Source: VFMC01 sp037131575
GTDB lineage: Bacteria > Actinomycetota > Acidimicrobiia > Acidimicrobiales > Ilumatobacteraceae
Length of the DNA stretch: 8,598 bases
Assembly (NCBI GenBank): GCA_037131575.1
Contig: JBAXQV010000135.1
Span: forward strand, 1 to 8,598
Direction of reading: 5' to 3'
The notes under the pieces were generated by a model. It did not search any database. It was not told the origin of the DNA and saw only the letters and a program-made list of their open reading frames with translations. Position numbers and translations under genes: made by a program. Positions 1-6,314 of the stretch are shown piece by piece. Positions within the stretch are counted from its first letter, which is position 1, and every line of letters starts with the position of its first letter.

Positions 1-766
1 TGGCGATGATGCCGACGGTGCCGTCGAGGCCGATGTACTGCAGGTCGTGGGTGCGAGCCATCTGCTCGCGCTCATCGAGCTCTTCGGTGGCGCGGAACTC
101 TTCCCACTCGGGGTGACGGAACCCGGCGTTGTTGTCGAGGCTGACCTTGGCGTCGAGGGCGTGGACTCCGCCGTCGGGACGCAGGATCAGCGGATTGATC
201 TCGGCTAGGTCGCAGTCGCCCTCGGTGAAGCAGCGGTACAGCTTCACCAGCATGTCGGCCACACCGTCGATCGCCTCATCGTCGATCTTGGCATCAATCG
301 CCGCCTGACGTGCCAGGGCCAGAGAGATGCCGTCGACCGGGTCGATGTGCAGTAGCACGATCGCATCCGGGTTGTCGACAGCGACCGTCTCGATCTCGAC
401 GCCACCCTCGGCGCTGAGCATCAGCAGATGCTTCTTGGCGCCGCGGTCGAGGCTGTACGACGCGTAGTACTCCTTGGAGATGTCACTCGCGTGCTCGACC
501 CAGATCCGCTTCACGAGATGGCCCTTGATGTCCATCCCGATGATGTTTCCGGCGTGCAGACGAACCTCGTCGGCATTGTCGGCGAGCTTGATGCCACCGG
601 CCTTGCCGCGTCCGCCGACCTGAACCTGGGCCTTGACCACGACCGGGTACCCGGCTGCCTCGGCGACGGCGACTGCCTCGTCGACTGTGTAGGCAACTCC
701 GCCGGGCGATACCGGAATGTCGTAACGGGCGAAGTATTGCTTCCCCTGGTACTCGAACAGATCCAC
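1..766 (-). CDS. sucC: Succinyl-CoA synthetase (ADP/GDP-forming) beta subunit, 3' end cut by window edge
   Basis: Beta subunit of succinate-CoA ligase, the TCA-cycle enzyme that interconverts succinyl-CoA + ADP/GDP + Pi and succinate + ATP/GTP + CoA in the cytoplasm with the alpha subunit SucD. The first 255 codons are visible. The N-terminus MDLFEYQGKQYFARY is the classic SucC opening and is followed by an ATP-grasp domain: VVVKAQVQVGGRGKAGGIKL near residues 40-60 and the AEINPLI metal/nucleotide segment near 200. The CoA-ligase domain has just begun (GLDGTVGIIA) when the window ends. SucC is usually about 390 residues, so roughly a third is missing. The start is the GTG at 764-766, chosen because the homology begins there and an AAGGAGG ribosome site lies 9 bases upstream. 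It sits 4 bases after the mutase-subunit stop, so the two are very likely co-transcribed. sucD would be expected just beyond the left edge. Family assignment is secure. Confidence 0.96.
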   Translation of the reverse strand, partial: MDLFEYQGKQYFARYDIPVSPGGVAYTVDEAVAVAEAAGYPVVVKAQVQVGGRGKAGGIKLADNADEVRLHAGNIIGMDIKGHLVKRIWVEHASDISKEYYASYSLDRGAKKHLLMLSAEGGVEIETVAVDNPDAIVLLHIDPVDGISLALARQAAIDAKIDDEAIDGVADMLVKLYRCFTEGDCDLAEINPLILRPDGGVHALDAKVSLDNNAGFRHPEWEEFRATEELDEREQMARTHDLQYIGLDGTVGIIA

Positions 767-770
767 TGGT

Positions 771-1175
771 TCAGTCCTCCTTGGCGTCGAGCGCCGTTTC
801 CAACCATTGTGCGATGGCCTTGAGCGAAGAGCCCGGGCCAAAAATCTCTGCGACACCTTGCTCACGCAGGGCCCGCGCGTCGGCATCGGGAATGACCCCA
901 CCGCCGAACACCATCACGTCACCGAGGTCGCGGCTGCGCAGTTCGCTCATCACTCGCGGGAACAAGGTGAGATGCGCTCCCGACAGCAGCGACAACCCGA
1001 CGGCGTCAACATCTTCCTGCAGCGCGGTCTCGGCGATCTGTTCAGGGGTCTGGTGCAGACCCGTATAGATCACTTCGAAACCATGGTCCCGCAGGGCACG
1101 GGTGATGGTCTTCGCCCCGCGATCATGCCCATCGAGGCCGGGCTTGGCAACTACGACTCGGTACGGACGCTTCAC
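771..1175 (-). CDS. Stand-alone cobalamin (B12)-binding subunit of an acyl-CoA mutase (methylmalonyl-CoA mutase type)
   Basis: A 134-residue protein that is a complete B12-binding domain of the kind fused to the C-terminus of methylmalonyl-CoA mutase or made separately as a small subunit. The opening KPGLDGHDRGAK carries the DxHxxG signature (Asp15, His17, Gly20). His17 is the expected lower cobalt ligand. SLL at 62-64 matches the SxL element, and GGG at 91-93 the nucleotide-loop glycines. It needs a separate catalytic large subunit, which is not in the window. The partner could make it methylmalonyl-, isobutyryl-, ethylmalonyl- or 2-hydroxyisobutyryl-CoA mutase, and sequence alone does not decide. 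The adjacent sucC favours the succinyl-CoA-forming methylmalonyl reaction. The start is GTG at 1173-1175 because the conserved strand (YRVVVAKPGLDG) begins five residues in. No strong ribosome site precedes it. A TANNNT box lies 9 bases upstream, so the leader may be very short. Confidence 0.9.
   Translation of the reverse strand: MKRPYRVVVAKPGLDGHDRGAKTITRALRDHGFEVIYTGLHQTPEQIAETALQEDVDAVGLSLLSGAHLTLFPRVMSELRSRDLGDVMVFGGGVIPDADARALREQGVAEIFGPGSSLKAIAQWLETALDAKED
776..782 (-). promoter_or_regulatory. Strong Shine-Dalgarno of sucC inside the end of the mutase-subunit gene
   Basis: On the minus strand AAGGAGG lies 9 bases before the GTG start of sucC. It forms the last sense codons (Lys-Glu) of the preceding cobalamin-binding gene, so ribosomes finishing that gene pass over the sucC initiation site. 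This decides the GTG start and suggests translational coupling. Confidence 0.75.
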
Positions 1176-1184
1176 GAATCAGTG

Positions 1185-1215
1185 ACCCTATGCGCGACGG
1201 AGCACGGGACTCCAA
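1185..1215 (-). promoter_or_regulatory. Possible promoter of the mutase-subunit/sucC operon
   Basis: Reading the minus strand, TTGGAG (1210-1215) and TAGGGT (1185-1190) are separated by 19 bases. The TAGGGT ends 9 bases before the GTG start, which would give a leader of only a couple of bases. The -10 fits the actinobacterial TANNNT pattern; the -35 is weak and the spacer long. It lies in the gap to the divergent gene if that gene starts at 1280. Confidence 0.3.
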
Positions 1216-1244
1216 CCCATCGCACCGGCGATGCCTGCGCCGCG

Positions 1245-1273
1245 TTGGCGAACACCCGGCTCCGGAGCAGAAT
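1245..1273 (+). promoter_or_regulatory. Weak possible promoter of the divergent membrane-anchored protein
   Basis: TTGGCG (1245-1250), 17 bases, then CAGAAT (1268-1273), ending 6 bases before the preferred GTG start at 1280. Spacing is good but both hexamers are imperfect, so this is only suggestive. GAGG at 1274-1277 may serve as a poor, too-close ribosome site. Confidence 0.2.
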
Positions 1274-1279
1274 GAGGCG

Positions 1280-1810
1280 GTGCTCGACCGTCTCCGACCT
1301 CGTACGCCACTCGCCCGGGCACTGTTTCCGGTCATCGGCGGCATCGGCTTTTTCGCCCTGCTGGCACTGGCGACTTGGGGTATCGCAGTGGTCATGTCGG
1401 GCAACCCCGACAAGCTCAGCGAACGCTTCGCCCCGTCGACATTCACGGTCGGTTCGGCCGACACGACATCCAAACAGATCGTCGACCACGGACCGCTGGT
1501 ACTGCCCGGTCTGATCGGCTCAGGCAACCGCCGCAGCATCGTGCTCGACTACGACACCACCACCGAACTGTTCGCGATCTACATGGCGTACCCGGCGGAC
1601 CGTACCGATGCCTGCACGCTGACCGCAGTTCGCGGCACGAAGACCTTCACCGATTGTGAGGGCCGCATCATCGGTATCGAATCACTGGCGCTGCCTCCGG
1701 CAGGCGTGAACAACTCCGTCAACGGGCGAAACGAGTTGGTCCTCGATCTGAAGCCCGACGAGCCGGTCGACGAATCGACCACTACCGGCGAACCGACGAC
1801 TACCGGCTGA
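1280..1810 (+). CDS. Membrane-anchored extracytoplasmic protein, possibly a Rieske-like fold without cluster ligands
   Basis: No firm function. With the GTG start at 1280 the product is 176 residues: a short basic N-terminus (DRLRPRTPLARAL), one hydrophobic helix at about 16-39, then a roughly 120-residue soluble domain outside the membrane and a Thr-rich acidic tail. The domain has two cysteines 14 apart (Cys112, Cys126), probably a disulfide. GPLVLPG near 71-77, a central AIYMAYPADRTDAC and FTDCEGRIIG near 123-132 weakly recall the strand order of Rieske domains, but the Cys-x-His pairs that hold the 2Fe-2S cluster are absent. This resemblance is inference. An ATG at 1190 would add 30 residues unlike a normal leader (Arg- and His-rich) and leave only 14 bases to the divergent mutase gene, so 1280 is preferred but not certain. 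The 3' end overlaps the convergent flavodoxin gene by 11 bases. Confidence 0.6.
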   Translation: MLDRLRPRTPLARALFPVIGGIGFFALLALATWGIAVVMSGNPDKLSERFAPSTFTVGSADTTSKQIVDHGPLVLPGLIGSGNRRSIVLDYDTTTELFAIYMAYPADRTDACTLTAVRGTKTFTDCEGRIIGIESLALPPAGVNNSVNGRNELVLDLKPDEPVDESTTTGEPTTTG

Positions 1811-2252
1811 CCGCCGCTAACTCAGGAAGGTTGGCGAGCAGTCGCTCGACGAAGATCTCCGAGTGCTGATCGAGCTTGGCCCGGTTCAATGCCAGACCGC
1901 CGATGACATCGGCACTGCGGTCCATGACGGCAGTGGTGAGCTTGTCGAGCGTGCGCCCAGGGTTCAGCGCAAACGTGCAGAACACCGCCGCCTTCTTGCC
2001 ACGCATGACCGGCAGGTGGCTGATGCCACCGATACCCCACGGGGCCTGGCCCACCACGAACAGGCCGTGCACCCACGTGCCGACCAACACGAAGTCGGCC
2101 TCCTGGAGCGCAGCATGATTGGGCTCGCGCACACGGTCGAGCCCGGTGATCTGCCAACCCTCCTGCTGCAGGAGCGAACCAATTCGTTCGCCCGCTTCCC
2201 ATGTGTTGCCGGTGAGGCTTTCGACGAGGATTGCTGCCTTCATGGTTCCCAT
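1800..2252 (-). CDS. Flavodoxin-like FMN-binding protein
   Basis: A 150-residue protein of flavodoxin size and fold, expected to carry FMN and move electrons in the cytoplasm. The first strand and phosphate loop are clear: KAAILVESLTGNTWEAGERI, with SLTGNT at 12-17 matching the (S/T)xTGNT loop that holds the FMN phosphate. The second flavin loop is probably VLVGTWVHGLFVVGQAPWG (near 55-73, with a Trp likely stacking on the ring). The third is probably VFCTFALNPGRTL (near 89-101). No extra enzymatic domain is present, so electron carrier or flavodoxin-family oxidoreductase are both possible; the partner is unknown. The start at 2252 is 4 bases after the stop of the upstream membrane-protein gene, giving a likely two-gene operon. 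A second ATG at 2243 (residue 4) is equally plausible and still keeps the whole fold. The end overlaps the convergent gene. Confidence 0.8.
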   Translation of the reverse strand: MGTMKAAILVESLTGNTWEAGERIGSLLQQEGWQITGLDRVREPNHAALQEADFVLVGTWVHGLFVVGQAPWGIGGISHLPVMRGKKAAVFCTFALNPGRTLDKLTTAVMDRSADVIGGLALNRAKLDQHSEIFVERLLANLPELAAVSR

Positions 2253-2256
2253 TGAA

Positions 2257-2748
2257 TCACGTCCACGGTGCTGACGCAGGGGTTGGCTGCGACGGTGTGG
2301 CCTGCCGGGTGGCCTGTCGGGTGGCCCGGCGCACCTGGCGAATCTGGCGAGCGACCCCCACCGCCGAGGCCGTTACCGACACGACCACAATGGTCAGCAC
2401 CACGATCATCGTGGCCATGGGCATGTGGCCGGTGGAGAGCAGCACGTAGATGTCGGGGGCGATGAACCCCACTGCGGTGATGAACCCCCACACCACGGCA
2501 CTGCGCCACATGGAGTCGACCACCGCGAACACGGCACGGGGCGTCGATACGGCCAACACCCCGGCGCTGGCGAGGTCGAGTGCGGCAAAGACCCACACGT
2601 TCACGCCATACCGATGCAGACCGAGCCGCACCGCCACTGTGCGCAGTAACGACCACAACACGGTCGAGGCCGCCCATACGAGGCTCAGCCACCGTCGTCG
2701 GCGCTCTTGCTGGGTGGTGAGCTCTCGCGGAGTTCCGGCACTACTCAT
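2257..2748 (-). CDS. Small four-helix integral membrane protein of unknown function
   Basis: I do not recognise the family. From the ATG at 2746-2748 the product is 163 residues: a charged cytoplasmic start (QQERRRRW), four hydrophobic segments at roughly 20-40, 50-67, 83-103 and 110-132, and a basic, Thr/Gln/Pro-rich tail of about 30 residues containing the repeated unit ATRQ. Charged residues in the loops are few, and no catalytic or metal motif is visible. An in-frame GTG at 2776-2778, or further upstream to 2805, is open, but the latter would overlap the start of the divergent helicase gene. The 2748 start leaves a 55-base divergent spacer. Downstream by 4 bases lies the flavodoxin-like gene, so this may be part of a small membrane-linked redox unit, though nothing in the sequence proves that. 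Confidence 0.65.
   Translation of the reverse strand: MSSAGTPRELTTQQERRRRWLSLVWAASTVLWSLLRTVAVRLGLHRYGVNVWVFAALDLASAGVLAVSTPRAVFAVVDSMWRSAVVWGFITAVGFIAPDIYVLLSTGHMPMATMIVVLTIVVVSVTASAVGVARQIRQVRRATRQATRQATPSQPTPASAPWT
2297..2326. repeat. 12-base tandem repeat within the membrane-protein gene
   Basis: On the plus strand GTGGCCTGCCGG (2297-2308) is followed directly by GTGGCCTGTCGG (2309-2320) and a partial third copy, GTGGCC (2321-2326). The period is a multiple of three, so it encodes the in-frame repeat ATRQ-ATRQ-AT-like tail on the minus strand and could change length by slippage without shifting frame. Confidence 0.8.
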
Positions 2749-2788
2749 GAACGTCAGCGAACCACCCCACCGCGTCACACCGCATCCG

Positions 2789-2796
2789 TAGGATGG
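2789..2796 (+). promoter_or_regulatory. Start region of pcrA: overlapping -10-like box and ribosome site
   Basis: TAGGAT (2789-2794) fits the TANNNT -10 pattern and ends 9 bases before the ATG at 2804, which would give a nearly leaderless message. The overlapping AGGATGG (2790-2796) is also a fair Shine-Dalgarno with 7-base spacing. The two readings exclude each other in one transcript. No convincing -35 is visible. Either way it supports the ATG at 2804. Confidence 0.4.
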
Positions 2797-2803
2797 CCCT
2801 GTC

Positions 2804-5089
2804 ATGCCTGCCGAACGTGCCGATCTTTCCGGTTTGAACCCCGACCAACTCGATGCCGTGGTGCATCAGGGCGGCCCGTTACTGGTGGTTGCCGGCGCCG
2901 GGTCGGGCAAGACGCGCGTGCTCACCCACCGCATCGCCCACCTCATCGATTCGGGTGTGCACCCCATGCAGATCCTGGCCATCACGTTCACCAACAAGGC
3001 GGCTGCCGAGATGCGCGAACGTGTGGCTGCACTGGTGGGGCCAGTGGCGCACAAGATGTGGGTCAGTACCTTCCACGCCGCGTGCGTGCGCATTCTGCGC
3101 GCCAACGCCGAGGTGCTCGGCTACCCGCGTACGTTCAGCATCTACGACCAAGCCGATGCCGAGCGGCTCACCGGCTACGTCATCCGCGACCTCGGGCTCG
3201 ACGCCAAACGGTTCACCCCACGCGGCGTGCACGGCATCATCAGCCTGTGGAAGAACGAGTTGGTCACCCCCGACGATGCGATGGCCAAAGCGGCCAACAT
3301 CTTCGATCGCAAACACGCCGATGTGTACCGCGAGTACCAACTGCGGTTGGCCCGCGCCGGGGCCATGGACTTCGACGATTTGCTCATGAAGACGGTCGAG
3401 CTGTTCCGCAACCATCCCGAGGTGTTGCAGAGCTACCGCGACCGGTTCAAGCACATCCTCATCGACGAATACCAAGACACCAACGTGGCGCAAAACGCAC
3501 TGGCGGTCATCCTGGCCGCACACTCGGGCGAGATCACGGCGGTGGGCGACCACGATCAGTCGATCTACGGCTGGCGCGGCGCCGACGTGCGCAACATCAA
3601 TCAGTTCGAAGATGCGTTTTCGAACGTCACCACCATCGTGCTCGAGCAGAACTACCGCAGCACCCAGGTCATTCTCGACGCGGCCAATGCCGTCATCGCC
3701 AACAACGCTGGCCGACGGCCCAAGCAACTCTGGAGCGAACTCGGCCAGGGCGATCGCATCGCCCGGTATCACGCCGAAGACGAGCACGATGAGGCCAAAT
3801 GGGTGGCGCACACCATCCACCGGTTGCACGAAACCGACGCGCAGCAGTGGCGCGAGATCGCTGTCTTCTACCGCACCAACGCGCAGGCCCGAGTGATGGA
3901 AGAAGCGCTCATCCGCATGGGCGTGCCGTACAAGGTGGTGGGCGGCACCCGCTTCTACGACCGGCGTGAAGTGAAAGACGCCATGGCGTACCTGCGGGCG
4001 GCGGCCAACCCTGCCGACGAAGTGAGCGTGAAGCGCGTGCTCAACGTGCCCAAGCGCGGTGTGGGCGACACCAGTGTTGGCAAGCTCGATGCGCTGGCCG
4101 CTGCTACTGGGTACAGCTTCGTCGATGCGATGCGTCAGTCGCAGGCGGCGGGTCTCACCGGGCCGGCCGCACGTGGGGTCGAGTCGTTCGTGCGCTTACT
4201 CGACGACCTCACCGCCATGGTGGCCGCCGAGGCCAGCCCAGCCGACGTGCTCGAAGTGGCCCTCGACGTGAGCGGTTACCTCGCCGAACTCGAAGCCGAA
4301 GCATCGGTTGAGTCGAACGGTCGGCTCGAGAACCTTGGCGAGCTCATCGGTTCGGCGCGCGAGTTCACGCGAGTCGACGAGTTCCTCGAACAGGTTGCGC
4401 TGGTGGCCGACACCGACGAGTTGGCCGACGACAACTACGTGGTGCTCATGACACTGCACTCGGCGAAGGGGCTCGAATTCCCGAACGTGTTCCTGCTCGG
4501 TTTGGAAGAGGGCGTGTTTCCGCATACGCGGGCCCTCACCGACCCAGGCGAACTCGAAGAAGAGCGGCGTTTGGCGTATGTGGGCATCACGCGTGCGCAG
4601 CGCAAACTGCACCTCACCTGCGCATGGAGCCGCAGCCTGTTCGGGCAGACCCAGTACAACCCGCCTAGCCGCTTTCTCGACGAGATTCCCGCTGCGCTCG
4701 TCGAGCAAGTGGGCACACCCTCGCGACGGGGTGGTTCTGGTGGGTCGAGTTATCGCAGTGCCGTCGGTGGATCGAGCCGCACCAACGAGGCCCAGCCGTA
4801 TCGGCGCGGCGCCTCGGTGTCGTCGTTCGACCCCGACGACGACGACGCCTCGGCACACCGCGAACGCGTCGTCGAAGCAGCCATGCGCGCCGGGCGCGCG
4901 GCTGTGCAACCCTCGGGTGCCGATTCCATCGGGCTGCGCGTGGGCGACGATGTCGAGCATCCCACCTTCGGTGAAGGTGTCATCATCGCCATGCGTGGCG
5001 AAGGCGAGCGGGCAGAGGCATCGGTGCGGTTCCCCGGTGTGGGCACCAAGCATCTCGCCCTCGCCTGGGCACCGTTGAAGAAGCGTTGA
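2804..5089 (+). CDS. pcrA: ATP-dependent 3'-5' DNA helicase, PcrA/UvrD family (UvrD1-like)
   Basis: Superfamily 1A helicase that unwinds DNA in nucleotide excision repair, replication restart and transcription-repair coupling; 761 residues, close to normal PcrA size. All motifs are intact: Q motif LNPDQLDAV near 11-19; Walker A GAGSGKT 31-37 (Lys36); Ia ITFTNKAAAEM near 60-70; Ib STFHAACVRIL near 88; II DEYQDT 221-226 (Walker B with the catalytic Glu); III VGDHDQSIYGWRG about 247-259; IV LEQNYRS about 280; GTRFYDRREVKD about 381; V TLHSAKGLEF about 550; VI EERRLAYVGITRA about 587. A Ser/Gly- and Asp-rich linker (about 635-705) leads to the C-terminal Tudor-like domain (DDVEHPTFGEGVII), which in PcrA/UvrD contacts RNA polymerase. 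It lacks a RecB-type nuclease domain, so it is not AdnA/B. The stop TGA overlaps the ATG of the ClC gene by one base. Its near-neighbours are not repair genes. Confidence 0.97.
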   Translation: MPAERADLSGLNPDQLDAVVHQGGPLLVVAGAGSGKTRVLTHRIAHLIDSGVHPMQILAITFTNKAAAEMRERVAALVGPVAHKMWVSTFHAACVRILRANAEVLGYPRTFSIYDQADAERLTGYVIRDLGLDAKRFTPRGVHGIISLWKNELVTPDDAMAKAANIFDRKHADVYREYQLRLARAGAMDFDDLLMKTVELFRNHPEVLQSYRDRFKHILIDEYQDTNVAQNALAVILAAHSGEITAVGDHDQSIYGWRGADVRNINQFEDAFSNVTTIVLEQNYRSTQVILDAANAVIANNAGRRPKQLWSELGQGDRIARYHAEDEHDEAKWVAHTIHRLHETDAQQWREIAVFYRTNAQARVMEEALIRMGVPYKVVGGTRFYDRREVKDAMAYLRAAANPADEVSVKRVLNVPKRGVGDTSVGKLDALAAATGYSFVDAMRQSQAAGLTGPAARGVESFVRLLDDLTAMVAAEASPADVLEVALDVSGYLAELEAEASVESNGRLENLGELIGSAREFTRVDEFLEQVALVADTDELADDNYVVLMTLHSAKGLEFPNVFLLGLEEGVFPHTRALTDPGELEEERRLAYVGITRAQRKLHLTCAWSRSLFGQTQYNPPSRFLDEIPAALVEQVGTPSRRGGSGGSSYRSAVGGSSRTNEAQPYRRGASVSSFDPDDDDASAHRERVVEAAMRAGRAAVQPSGADSIGLRVGDDVEHPTFGEGVIIAMRGEGERAEASVRFPGVGTKHLALAWAPLKKR

Positions 5090-6279
5090 TGGGGGCAGTC
5101 GTGAGTCGGCTGCTGCGCCTCATCACGTTTGCTGTGCTGGGCGCAGTGTCGGGTGCTCTCGCCGGAGTGGCGGCATGGGTTTTTCTCGAACTGCTCGACC
5201 GGGTCACCACGTTGCGGGTCGAGCATGGCGGAATCATCTGGTTGCTGCCCGTTGGCGGGTTGGTGGTGGGCTGGGCGTACCACCGCTTCGGTGGCCGGGC
5301 CAAGGGAGGCACAGCGCTGGCGGTGAGCGAGGCCCACGCCTACACCGAGGGAACACCGGCACGCATGGCACCCATGGTGCTCGTAGGCACGTTGCTCGGG
5401 CACCTCGTGGGCGCATCGGTAGGCCGCGAAGGCACGGCGGTGCAGATGTCGGCGTCACTCACCGACGCTGCCGCCCGCCGCGTGGGCCTCGACCACGACC
5501 ATCGAGCGCAGTTGGCCAGGGCGGCACTGGCGGGTGGGTTCGGTGCCGTGTTCGGTGTGCCGTGGGCGGGCCTGGTGTTCGCCATCGAAGTGGCCCGGCG
5601 CCGCACTGTGCGGGCACTGGTGGCGTCTGCTGCAGCCGCGTTCGTGGGCAACGCCGTGGTGCTGGCACTCGGCCACCATCACACCGTGCGGCCGCGGTTT
5701 CATGTTCGCACCACGTTCCTGTTGCCCTTCAAACTCGTGGCCGCTGCCATCGTGTTCGGTCTGGCGGCACGGTTGTTCGCGCGCTCCGTGCCACGCCTGA
5801 AGCGGGTGATGGCTCGGCACGTGAGTTGGCCTCCCTTGCGCACTGTCATCGGCGGTGCCGCCACGCTCGGGTTGGCCCTGCTCATCAGCCGGGCCTACCT
5901 CGGTTTGTCGCTGCCGCTCGTCGACTCCGCGTTCGCCGGGCAACCGGTGCAGGGGTGGGCGCCGTGGTTGAAGTTGGGCTTCACCGTGCTGGCACTCGGC
6001 ACCGGTTTCGTGGGCGGCGAAGTGACCCCACTGTTCGTGGTGGGCGGCACGCTCGGCGCCGTGTTGTCGACCCCGCTGCACCTACCCCAACCTGCGCTCA
6101 CGGCTCTGGGGTTCGTGGCGGTGTTCGGTGCTGCCGCGCACGTGCCCCTCGCCTGCACGGTCATGGCCGGCGAGTTGTTCGGATGGCAAGCCATCGCGCC
6201 GGCCCTCTTCGTCTGTGGGCTGGCCCGATTGGTGGCGGGCCGGGTGAACATCTACGAACCTCCGCTCGCCACGCCCTGA
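5089..6279 (+). CDS. ClC-family anion channel/antiporter (chloride or possibly fluoride)
   Basis: A 396-residue polytopic inner-membrane protein with about a dozen hydrophobic helices and the ClC landmarks in order: GASVGREGTAVQ (108-119, with the gating glutamate Glu114), FGAVFGVPWAGLVFAIEV (151-168), GTGFVGGEVTPLFVVGG (304-320, equivalent to GxFAPxL), and GAAAHVPLACTVMAGELFG (347-365). A tyrosine in NIYEPP (Tyr389) may be the pore tyrosine. Three departures from ordinary chloride ClCs stand out: no GSGIP selectivity motif, GREGT in place of GREGP, and Val168 where the internal proton glutamate of exchangers should be. Such changes occur in the fluoride-exporting CLC-F branch and in some channels, so the transported ion is open. 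The ATG at 5089 overlaps the pcrA stop (TGATG). A GTG at 5101 preceded by a G-run is the alternative start. No fluoride riboswitch is recognisable upstream. Confidence 0.88.
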   Translation: MGAVVSRLLRLITFAVLGAVSGALAGVAAWVFLELLDRVTTLRVEHGGIIWLLPVGGLVVGWAYHRFGGRAKGGTALAVSEAHAYTEGTPARMAPMVLVGTLLGHLVGASVGREGTAVQMSASLTDAAARRVGLDHDHRAQLARAALAGGFGAVFGVPWAGLVFAIEVARRRTVRALVASAAAAFVGNAVVLALGHHHTVRPRFHVRTTFLLPFKLVAAAIVFGLAARLFARSVPRLKRVMARHVSWPPLRTVIGGAATLGLALLISRAYLGLSLPLVDSAFAGQPVQGWAPWLKLGFTVLALGTGFVGGEVTPLFVVGGTLGAVLSTPLHLPQPALTALGFVAVFGAAAHVPLACTVMAGELFGWQAIAPALFVCGLARLVAGRVNIYEPPLATP

Positions 6280-6314
6280 ACGGCGCGCTGAAGATTGGCT
6301 CGTACCGCCGTGAC

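Noticed and set aside
428..823. Plus-strand open frame of 131 codons opposite sucC
   Set aside because: Antisense to conserved SucC sequence, with no supporting start signal or family resemblance.
1194..1300. tRNA-like stem (ATGGG/CCCGT around TTGGAGT) on the minus strand
   Set aside because: The T-loop lacks the invariant TTC, and no matching D-arm, anticodon arm or acceptor stem could be built around it.
2707..3792. Plus-strand open frame of 361 codons overlapping the start of pcrA
   Set aside because: Arg/His/Pro-rich frame-shifted reading of the helicase gene and of the divergent membrane-protein gene; no start signal or motif.
2879..3829. Minus-strand open frame of 316 codons opposite pcrA
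   Set aside because: Antisense shadow of the helicase codons; no recognisable motif and the sense frame is unquestionable.
4196..5053. Minus-strand open frame of 285 codons opposite the 3' part of pcrA
   Set aside because: Same shadow effect; its Glu/Val/His-rich stretches mirror the helicase third-position GC bias.
6280..6314. Terminator between the convergent ClC and P450 genes
   Set aside because: The 35-base gap shows no stable stem-loop or T-run.
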